A stretch of DNA of 64,000 nucleotides from Desulfovibrio mangrovi (GTDB lineage: Bacteria > Desulfobacterota > Desulfovibrionia > Desulfovibrionales > Desulfovibrionaceae), in contig NZ_CP104208.1 in NCBI RefSeq assembly GCF_026230175.1, forward strand, positions 310,001 to 374,000, in the 5' to 3' direction. Below are positions 57,822 through 64,000 of the stretch, piece by piece. Numbering within the stretch: the stretch's first letter is position 1; every line of letters begins with the position of its first letter. Made by a program: the position numbers and the translations under genes. The notes under the pieces were generated by a model. It searched no databases and was not told the origin of the DNA. It worked only from the letters and a program-made list of their open reading frames with translations.

Positions 57822-60443
57822 TTACCGCATGCCCATGACAGCGCGCATGGCATCGCCCATGCCGTCGGTGTTGCTGGCAAGGTTCTCCACCACAATGCGG
57901 GTGACCATGCGCCCGCCGTCAAAGCTGGTCTGCTGGCTGGCAACACGGCTGCGCACGCCGGAATCGTTGTTGATGACAATCTCTATCTGCGGTGCGGCAG
58001 CAGCGCCGCCCACGGCCTGCACGCCAAGCGAACCGTCAGGGGTGCGCGTGAGCGGCATAATGGCCTCTGCCCCCGCTTCGCCCATGAGCCCGATGCCCTT
58101 GGCAAAGGGGAACACGGTGGGGCTGTCCACCACCTTGCCGCTGTACGCAGAGATGCCGGGGCCGGAATACACGCCGCCCAGCGCGTTGAAGCTGAACAGG
58201 CCGCCCAGCATGCCAAGGAAGCCGCCACCGCCTCCGCTCACGGCCCCGGAGATGCCGCCCAAAAGAGGATTAACAGCCAGCTGGTGCCACGCTGAATTCA
58301 GAATGGAATTCATGGCGCTGTCCCAGTCGAACTTCATGCCGTCCGTCGTCAGGGTCCACGCGCTGCTGATGGATTCAAACATGTTTGTTGCCAGCGCTTC
58401 GCCGTTTCGCGCGCTGTTGGTCCACTCATCTTCAATACTGCGCAGCCCACGGGTTACCCCGTCCTCCCAATTACGGGAAAGGCGCAGGCGTTCTTCCGCC
58501 GCCCACTGCTCCACAGCAACGGAATCGGCACCAGCGCGGCGGTAGGCTTCCGCCTGCTTTGCAATTTGTTCCAGCTTGAATTCCGTTTCACCCAGCACTA
58601 TTTCCCTGTGCTTCTCGGCAAACTCGGTCTGCAGCTGCAGATCCTCTTCGCGCTTGCTGGTGCGGGCGCGGGCAAAGGCTTCATCCATCTGCCTGTCACG
58701 GGCGGAAAAGTCGGGGAACTGGTTGTGCTGGCTGTAGCTGGCAAGGCTCGCCTCAAGCTCAAGCCGCTCGGAGGCAAGCAGGTTGTAGCGTGCAAGCGCG
58801 GGGTGCGCCGCGCCAAGGGCCTCGGCATAGTCGTTCATTTTGCCCGCAAGCTGATACTTGCTGTAGGCAAGGTCGCTCATGGTCAGCTTGGCAATCTCGT
58901 CGTTCACGCTCTTGAGGGCGGTGGCGGCTTTCTTGGCGGCGGCATCGTCCACAATGGGGTCAACATCGCCGGAGGCTGCAGGGGCAGCAGATGCCACAGG
59001 CGTGTGATATCCAGCAGCACGCTTCAACGCGGCAATCTCACGCATGGTGCCAAGTTCGGCTTCCAGCATCTGCTTTTCTTCATGCAGGGCCGCCCGCATC
59101 TTGGGCGAGGTGAAGCCGCTTGCAAGCTGGGCATTAATGGCGGCAAGGCGGTTGGCCGTGCCTTCGGTCGTGCCGTCCAGCCGCTTGATGGCTGCTTCAA
59201 GCTCTTCCCCGTTAGAGGTGGCAAACTCGCCGAAGCGCATGGAACCTTCGCTCACCATGGCAATGGCCTTGGCAATGTTGGGCAGGCGCGAGGCGGCTTC
59301 CGCCAGTTCCACAAGGCTTTCTTTGCCAAGGCGCATTGCCGGGGCAAACATGCTGCCCATTTTTTCAGAGGCCGCGTTCAGCCGGTTATCAAGCACCTGC
59401 ATCTGTTTAATGTAGGCTTCTGCGGCGGATGCTGCTTCGTTGTTCAGGGCGGAAGTCTTACGCAGTTCATCTTCCATGAGCTGCAGAGCGGTTGCCAGTT
59501 TGCCACTGTTGGCGGCAAGGGTGGGCAGGATTTTCAATATCTCTTCGCCGGAAAGACCGAATTGCCCAAGCGTCTTGGCGGCTGAGCCGCCGGAGGCGAC
59601 AACCTTGCCAAGCCCCTCTATGAATGCCTGAAAAACCTGCACGGGCTTGTCGCGGAATTTGGTGGCAATGTCTTCTGCCGCCATACCTGTGATCTTGGTG
59701 AGCCGCGCCATTTTATCACCGCCGGAAACCACTGCGTCTTCAATAACCCGGAAGGTCCGGCCCACGGCGGAACCCGAAGCCTCTGCCCGCATGCCCATGG
59801 CCCGCATGGCTGTGCCAAGGGCGGAAGCCTCGGCAGAGGATACGTTAAACGCTGCAGTTGCCTGCGCCACCTCCGTGGACATTTCCGCTATCTCCCGCTC
59901 CGTGGCGGCCATGTTGTTGCCCAGCCGAACGATCACGGAAGCCAGCTCATTCACATTACCCATGTCCTCGCCGGTTACGGTGAGAAGCCGCGCCAACGTG
60001 GTGGCAGCCTCTTCGCCCGCAAGGTCGGAAGCGTCACCCAGCTTGGCAACAGTCTCGGAGAATTTGAGCAGATTCTTGGAGCCGGTAACACCTAGCTGTC
60101 CGGCAGACTGCGCAATAGCCAGCAGCTCTTCGGACGTGTTGGGCATGCTGCGTGACATGTCCACGATCTGCTCACCGAACAGGCCAAGCTCACGGCCTGC
60201 AAGTCCGGTAGTCTTGCGCACGCCGATAAGCCCCTTATCGAACGCCGCGAACTGGTCAACGGCATGAGTTATACCCATGCCCAAGCTTGCGAGGGAAATA
60301 GCACCAAGGGCGCCTTGTGCCACTCCACCGAACCGGCTCACAGCACCGGCCAGCCCGCCCATGCTCTGTTCAGCACGGCGGATAACCGCGCTGGCATTGT
60401 CCTGCGCGTTAATCTCTATTCGGGTTGCTACCGCTCCGGCCAT
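57822..60443 (-). CDS. tape measure protein of prophage B
   Basis: An 873-residue protein. A TP901-type N-terminal part (AFDKGLIGVRKTTGLAGREL, FSETVAKLGDASDLAGEEA) is followed by long helical segments and a Gly-rich hydrophobic region near the C-terminus (GGISGAVSGGGGGFLGMLGG). It is longer than the tape measure of prophage A, implying a longer tail. It is overlapped at its start by the gpT part of the chaperone. Confidence 0.9.
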   Translation of the reverse strand: MAGAVATRIEINAQDNASAVIRRAEQSMGGLAGAVSRFGGVAQGALGAISLASLGMGITHAVDQFAAFDKGLIGVRKTTGLAGRELGLFGEQIVDMSRSMPNTSEELLAIAQSAGQLGVTGSKNLLKFSETVAKLGDASDLAGEEAATTLARLLTVTGEDMGNVNELASVIVRLGNNMAATEREIAEMSTEVAQATAAFNVSSAEASALGTAMRAMGMRAEASGSAVGRTFRVIEDAVVSGGDKMARLTKITGMAAEDIATKFRDKPVQVFQAFIEGLGKVVASGGSAAKTLGQFGLSGEEILKILPTLAANSGKLATALQLMEDELRKTSALNNEAASAAEAYIKQMQVLDNRLNAASEKMGSMFAPAMRLGKESLVELAEAASRLPNIAKAIAMVSEGSMRFGEFATSNGEELEAAIKRLDGTTEGTANRLAAINAQLASGFTSPKMRAALHEEKQMLEAELGTMREIAALKRAAGYHTPVASAAPAASGDVDPIVDDAAAKKAATALKSVNDEIAKLTMSDLAYSKYQLAGKMNDYAEALGAAHPALARYNLLASERLELEASLASYSQHNQFPDFSARDRQMDEAFARARTSKREEDLQLQTEFAEKHREIVLGETEFKLEQIAKQAEAYRRAGADSVAVEQWAAEERLRLSRNWEDGVTRGLRSIEDEWTNSARNGEALATNMFESISSAWTLTTDGMKFDWDSAMNSILNSAWHQLAVNPLLGGISGAVSGGGGGFLGMLGGLFSFNALGGVYSGPGISAYSGKVVDSPTVFPFAKGIGLMGEAGAEAIMPLTRTPDGSLGVQAVGGAAAAPQIEIVINNDSGVRSRVASQQTSFDGGRMVTRIVVENLASNTDGMGDAMRAVMGMR

Positions 60444-61119
60444 TAGCTGCTCCGTTGTTGTTTCAGCGCGTTATGCTGGGCGTTCAGTTCCAGCCGCTCA
60501 AGGTGCTGCAATTTGCGATACAGGCCCATGGTCCACTCAATGCCCAGAAACTGCACCCGCCAGTCCACTGCTTGCCAGTTCAGGCCGGTGCGCATGCTCC
60601 CGCCCATGCCTGCAGGTACATGGTTCCAGTCGGTCTGCACCTCTTTCCACAGGGCCAGCGCCAGCAGGTTGCAGGGCAAAGGCGCGGGGGCATCGGTCAC
60701 GTATTCGCATGTGGCGCAGGGCGGGGCACCATCTGCCGCCGCCCTGCAGGTTGCGCAATATTCTATGCGGCCTGGGTCTGTTCTCCATTCCCAGACCGAA
60801 TCCAGTTTTTTATCTCAGCCTCCGGCACGTTGAGGGAGTAATCCACGGTCATGGCAATGAGCGCCAGCACGTCACGGTTGGGCAGCGCCTCAAAGTCCAG
60901 ATCAGGATACAGCGCTGCAATCATGGCTTCCTTCTCATCGAGCAGGGCCTTGAGTTCTTCGGCTGCAGACTTTCTTTCTTCTTCCGTCACGCCGTCAGCC
61001 TTTGCTGCGGCAAGCTTCACAGCAATCTTGCTGTTGATCTCGCCAAGGCGCTTGGCATTGGTTCGGCTCAGGCTCTTCACATCCACTTCAGTACCGCTGG
61101 CGGGCAGTGTCACACGCAT
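60443..61119 (-). CDS. tail assembly chaperone GT by -1 frameshift
   Basis: The G frame contains the classic slippery heptamer A AAA AAC (60805-60811, in ATA AAA AAC). A -1 slip continues in an open frame to 60443, giving about 225 residues. The new part reads LDSVWEWRTDPGRIEYCATC, then PPCATCEYVTDAP, with two CxxC knuckles, and ends with a helical gpT-like region. Lambda makes gpGT in the same place by -1 frameshift. Zinc knuckles in the T part are notable. Confidence 0.8.
60763..61119 (-). CDS. tail assembly chaperone G
   Basis: A 118-residue protein starting at ATG 61119 behind GGAGG. MRVTLPASGTEVDVKSLSRT and the acidic helical middle (AEELKALLDEKEAMIAALYP) fit gpG-type chaperones. It lies between tail tube and tape measure genes. 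Confidence 0.82.
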   Translation of the reverse strand: MRVTLPASGTEVDVKSLSRTNAKRLGEINSKIAVKLAAAKADGVTEEERKSAAEELKALLDEKEAMIAALYPDLDFEALPNRDVLALIAMTVDYSLNVPEAEIKNWIRSGNGEQTQAA

Positions 61120-61151
61120 AGGGGCTTCCTCCACTGGGAATGGTTACGGGG

Positions 61152-62108
61152 TTACGCCAGCGCGTAGCTGGCCACATCGTTGGTCAGGGTCACAACAATG
61201 GCGCTGCCGTCTGCGGCGTCGTCCAGATAGCCTTGGAAATCGTAGGATTCACGCACACCCTGCGGTCCGCTGATTGCGGGAGATGAGCGGGAATACATGG
61301 TTTCAGGCAGCTTGAACGAAAGGGAGTGCGCACCGTTGGTGAAGGTGATTTCAAGGCTGGTTTCGGTTCCAGCGGCGGCCTTGTCGAACAATGTGGTATC
61401 TTTGAACAGCGCGGTAACGCTGCCGCTGATGCTGATGAGTCCTTCAGAGATGTCGCCGAGCGTTCCGCCGGTGTCTGCGGTATAGCCATCGGTATCCAGC
61501 CCCATGTCGAACTTCATCGATATTTCCGTGATTCTTCCGGACACAGCCGCGCCGCCTTCCTTGATGGAAGCAATGTGGCGTTTCTCCATCCGGTCGAAGG
61601 CGAACTGCGTGGGGGTTGCATCATACGGGGCCGCCTCCTTGGATTCGTCCTGACCAACAACGCCGATATTCACGACATGCTCACCGGAACCGCCCGCCGT
61701 AAACTCAAAGCTGCCAACCTTGCAGCCACGCCCACGCAGATACATGCCCACGTCAGGAAACGCGGGTTCAATGATCATGCTGGGCTGCGTGTCGCCAACC
61801 TTGAACACATGGGTATACGGTCCGGTTCCGGACGAAACCGGCGCGCCGAGCATGCCAGTGAGCCAAAGCCCGATTTCGCGTGCGTCAAGCGGCACAACGA
61901 TGTTGCGCGAAAGGGCGGTGTCTCCTGAGAACGGCTTGGCCGGGTTGCGCGTTCCGGTAATGGTGTCCGAAGTGCTCAGCGCACGGGTTGCGCCGCCGTC
62001 CACGGAATTGATATGAACCTGAAACCCGACGGGCGTTGCAGGGGCAACCCCGTAATCTTCCTCAAACCCGATAAGAAGCTTGCCTTTGTAACCGCGTGCC
62101 TGTCCCAT
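61152..62108 (-). CDS. major tail tube protein of prophage B
   Basis: A 318-residue protein. KGKLLIGFEEDYGVAPATPV at the start and repeated Gly/Thr-rich beta segments fit non-contractile tail tube proteins; the C-terminal part looks like an extra Ig-like or beta domain. It precedes G/GT and the tape measure gene, the lambda V position. Confidence 0.85.
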   Translation of the reverse strand: MGQARGYKGKLLIGFEEDYGVAPATPVGFQVHINSVDGGATRALSTSDTITGTRNPAKPFSGDTALSRNIVVPLDAREIGLWLTGMLGAPVSSGTGPYTHVFKVGDTQPSMIIEPAFPDVGMYLRGRGCKVGSFEFTAGGSGEHVVNIGVVGQDESKEAAPYDATPTQFAFDRMEKRHIASIKEGGAAVSGRITEISMKFDMGLDTDGYTADTGGTLGDISEGLISISGSVTALFKDTTLFDKAAAGTETSLEITFTNGAHSLSFKLPETMYSRSSPAISGPQGVRESYDFQGYLDDAADGSAIVVTLTNDVASYALA

Positions 62109-62151
62109 ATGGGCCTCCTGTGTTTGCTTTTATTCCGTGGTCCAGCCGCTA

Positions 62152-62613
62152 TCAGATCGTGAACGGCACGCGGACCGTGATTGCCATATCCCGCTCAAAG
62201 AAGTCGGCCTGCGCGGGGAAGGTTTCGCCCTGCACAGCGCACGGCGCAAAATCAGTTCCGGCAAAGGCTTCCAGCACAAGGCCGGAAAAATCCTTCTCTA
62301 TGGCGCTGAAGCCCTTGGGCTCCTTCCATGCAACGCCCTCCACATTGCCGTGCACTTCAAGGCCCAGATGCAGAAAGAGTTCAAACTCATGCTCATCTGC
62401 ATCCGTGCCGGACTTGTCGCCCAGCGGCATTATGGCCACATAGGGCGCGTCCTGCCTGCCCCATTCCCTGTCCTGACCGGAAGGCCACGCAACAAAAACG
62501 GAAAGCGGCTTGCCGAACTGCTCGCACCATGCCGCAAGCGCGGCATCCGTGGTCAGGGCTGCGGCCCATGCGCGGGCAATATCCGTCAGGGTGGTCATGA
62601 TAAAACCGCTCAT
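62152..62613 (-). CDS. tail terminator-like protein
   Basis: A 153-residue protein (TDIARAWAAALTTDAALAAW, DEHEFELFLHLGLEVHGNVE) with the alpha/beta profile of gpU/gp37-like tail completion proteins, in the right position upstream of the tube gene. ATG 62598 is an alternative start. Confidence 0.65.
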   Translation of the reverse strand: MSGFIMTTLTDIARAWAAALTTDAALAAWCEQFGKPLSVFVAWPSGQDREWGRQDAPYVAIMPLGDKSGTDADEHEFELFLHLGLEVHGNVEGVAWKEPKGFSAIEKDFSGLVLEAFAGTDFAPCAVQGETFPAQADFFERDMAITVRVPFTI

Positions 62614-62616
62614 GGG

Positions 62617-63330
62617 CTAGCCTCTCTGGGCGGCCCGCTTGGCCGCGTTGCTTGTGGTGCTGGCGAAGAAGGCTTCCTGCTTGCGCATGTAAACCTTCAG
62701 CTTGCTTTCCAACAGCGGGCGGATATTCCGCTGCTCCTGCGCATAGACAGGGGCGATAAGGTTACGCCCCGGAACCTTGATGGATTCAGCCGCCAACGGA
62801 TACACGCTGCCGCTGCGCACGCGGTCGTGCTTCTTGGTCCAACGGGCGGAAGCTGCAAACAGACGGCGCTGTTTCTGCGTTGGCGTGAGCGTGTAGCCGC
62901 GCTGCAGCTTTTCACCACGCTGCGAGGCCGCCAGCGACAGCCAGCCGATGGATACACGCAACGCGGGCAAAGGGTGGCGATAATAGCCAAGCGTGTTACC
63001 CAGCGCGCCGTAAAACCGTTGCCGCTGGGTCCGCCGTGCGCGGCGCAAGGAACCGTCCTTTCCGCGCACAATGCCGGATACATCCGGCCAATTTTCGCCA
63101 CGCGGCCCGCCATTCTTAACCACCTGCTTGAGCTGTTTGGACAAATGCCAGCCAAGGGACGAAAGGCCCTTGTGCAATTCGCGCGGCATGCTGCGCGCCA
63201 TCGCATTGAGGAACGGGGTGACATTGTCCTCAACCTGCGCGTCAATAACGCCGCCGTCACCAGCATGAAATTTGTAGGCGCGGTACTTGGTGGCACCCTT
63301 GCCGCGATATGCCAGATAGACGCGCTGCAT
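62617..63330 (-). CDS. minor tail/virion morphogenesis protein
   Basis: A 237-residue basic protein (MARSMPRELHKGLSSLGWHL, SKQLKQVVKNGGPRGENWPD) like Z/HK97 gp10-type tail completion proteins. It lies between head closure and tail terminator genes. Confidence 0.65.
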   Translation of the reverse strand: MQRVYLAYRGKGATKYRAYKFHAGDGGVIDAQVEDNVTPFLNAMARSMPRELHKGLSSLGWHLSKQLKQVVKNGGPRGENWPDVSGIVRGKDGSLRRARRTQRQRFYGALGNTLGYYRHPLPALRVSIGWLSLAASQRGEKLQRGYTLTPTQKQRRLFAASARWTKKHDRVRSGSVYPLAAESIKVPGRNLIAPVYAQEQRNIRPLLESKLKVYMRKQEAFFASTTSNAAKRAAQRG

Positions 63331-63333
63331 CGC

Positions 63334-63711
63334 TTACCGCCGCCCCCACTGGTCACCCACCGCATACAGCCGCAAAGCGGCCCCGCGCGGCCCGCAAGGC
63401 TGAATACAGCGAATATAGTGTTCGCGACCGTCAACAAGCACGGTGCTGTCCGTGGGCGGCACGTCCGGTACGCCGTCCACCTTGGGCAGATCATCCATCA
63501 ACAGACGCACAACAACCCAGCTTCCGGCGCGGCCTGCGTATTCACGTGGCAACTCGGCAGGGGCTGTCATGCCCTTGCGGCTGACAAGTGCGATATCCAC
63601 GGTAAACGCCTCGCCGCCCACAGGGGTGATGGTCACAGCCTCACCGGGGCCGCCCGTTGCGGGGTCCAGCGCTGCGCGGGTGTCTTTGATGTATTGGGTG
63701 ACCATATCCAT
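63334..63711 (-). CDS. head closure-like protein
   Basis: A 125-residue protein starting at ATG 63711, overlapping the upstream stop as TGATG. VSRKGMTAPAELPREYAGRA and VVVRLLMDDLPKVDGVPDVP suggest a small beta-barrel head closure protein. Position supports this. Confidence 0.6.
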   Translation of the reverse strand: MDMVTQYIKDTRAALDPATGGPGEAVTITPVGGEAFTVDIALVSRKGMTAPAELPREYAGRAGSWVVVRLLMDDLPKVDGVPDVPPTDSTVLVDGREHYIRCIQPCGPRGAALRLYAVGDQWGRR

Positions 63712-64000
63712 CACGCCCACCCCTCTTCCTTGAGTACGGGTTCAACAACCTCGTTGCCGTCTTCATCCTGCCCGGCAACCACGGTGCCGCCAAAGTCATC
63801 AGGATACGCCGCACGCACGGCGGCAAACGCGCCTTCGCCGACTGCCAAGTATTCGCAGTCCACGCGGTCTTTCAGGTAGCGCCATGTGGGGGGAAGCATA
63901 AGAACAGCCACCCGCTCTGCAGAGCGGCGCAGCTCCTTCATGGCGGGCAGGGCTTCGGTGTGGCCGTTGTCGTCGACAAGCGAGGCGAGACAATCCAGCC
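63711..64000 (-). CDS. head-tail adaptor-like protein, 5' end outside the window
   Basis: The frame stays open to the right edge: LDCLASLVDDNGHTEALPAM precedes the first internal Met at 63941, so the start lies beyond the window. The visible 95 residues end GNEVVEPVLKEEGWA. Position before the head closure gene suggests a connector. Confidence 0.6.
   Translation of the reverse strand, partial: LDCLASLVDDNGHTEALPAMKELRRSAERVAVLMLPPTWRYLKDRVDCEYLAVGEGAFAAVRAAYPDDFGGTVVAGQDEDGNEVVEPVLKEEGWA

Noticed and set aside
56430-58295. 621-codon plus-strand frame
   Set aside because: Antisense to L, M and the tape measure gene; no recognisable domain.
60443-60700. Separate gene starting at GTG 60700 before the prophage B tape measure
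   Set aside because: The frame is open upstream to a canonical slippery heptamer and carries protein-like cysteine motifs before the GTG, so it is better explained as the T part of a frameshifted GT protein.
62137-63879. 580-codon plus-strand frame
   Set aside because: Antisense to several tail and connector genes that overlap each other in a sensible order.
1-64000. CRISPR array
   Set aside because: No regularly spaced repeats of suitable length were seen; the repeats found are single tandem pairs or hairpins.
1-64000. Insertion sequences or transposases
   Set aside because: No transposase motif or terminal inverted repeat pair was recognised; the only recombinase is the integrase.

Overview
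The window is a stretch of a bacterial chromosome made almost entirely of mobile and defence DNA. Host identity is an inference: the structural phage genes are GC-rich, the lysis and lipoprotein genes are of Gram-negative type, and the gene style resembles prophages of Desulfovibrio-like sulfate reducers. No housekeeping host gene is visible to confirm this.

1-7.2 kb: a defence locus. On the minus strand is a complete dndBCDE operon (DNA phosphorothioation) with overlapping genes and a three-copy repeat in its promoter. Converging on it from the left is a plus-strand, AT-richer module: a ParB-like protein (cut by the window edge), a beta-CASP metallo-beta-lactamase nuclease and a small unknown protein. 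No dndFGH restriction genes are visible, so this module is the main candidate for an undescribed partner of phosphorothioation.

7.2-37.3 kb: prophage A, almost all on the minus strand. Read in transcription order from right to left it has a two-gene P4-alpha-like replication module flanking an iteron-rich gap, a DarTG toxin-antitoxin cargo, a lambda-like head module (terminase, gpW, portal, S49 protease with nested scaffold, decoration, major capsid), a lysis cassette, and a P2-like contractile tail ending in tail fibres and a small phospholipase A2-like protein. AT-rich or reverse-strand cargo genes are inserted: a two-TM ion-channel-like protein with an altered selectivity filter, DarTG, and a plus-strand membrane protein inside the tail operon. 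No integrase or repressor gene is recognised in A.

37.5-37.8 kb: a displaced 3' end of a tRNA-Leu(CAA) gene with its terminator. This is the left attachment site of a second prophage, followed by likely integrase arm sites.

37.8 kb to the right edge: prophage B, an integrated siphophage-like element. It starts with a tyrosine integrase and an excisionase-like gene, then a leftward early operon of small genes (PAPS-reductase-like, DUF5131 and ASCH-like proteins among them) running from a Cro-like gene at 47.7 kb. A divergent LexA/CI-type repressor with two HTH domains follows, with an exported-protein and lipoprotein pair behind it, then a PAS-HTH regulator. From 51.4 kb a leftward lambda-like tail operon (J, K, L, M, tape measure, G/GT, tail tube, head-tail adaptors) continues past the window. 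Both prophages carry a tail-chaperone pair with a visible -1 frameshift site.
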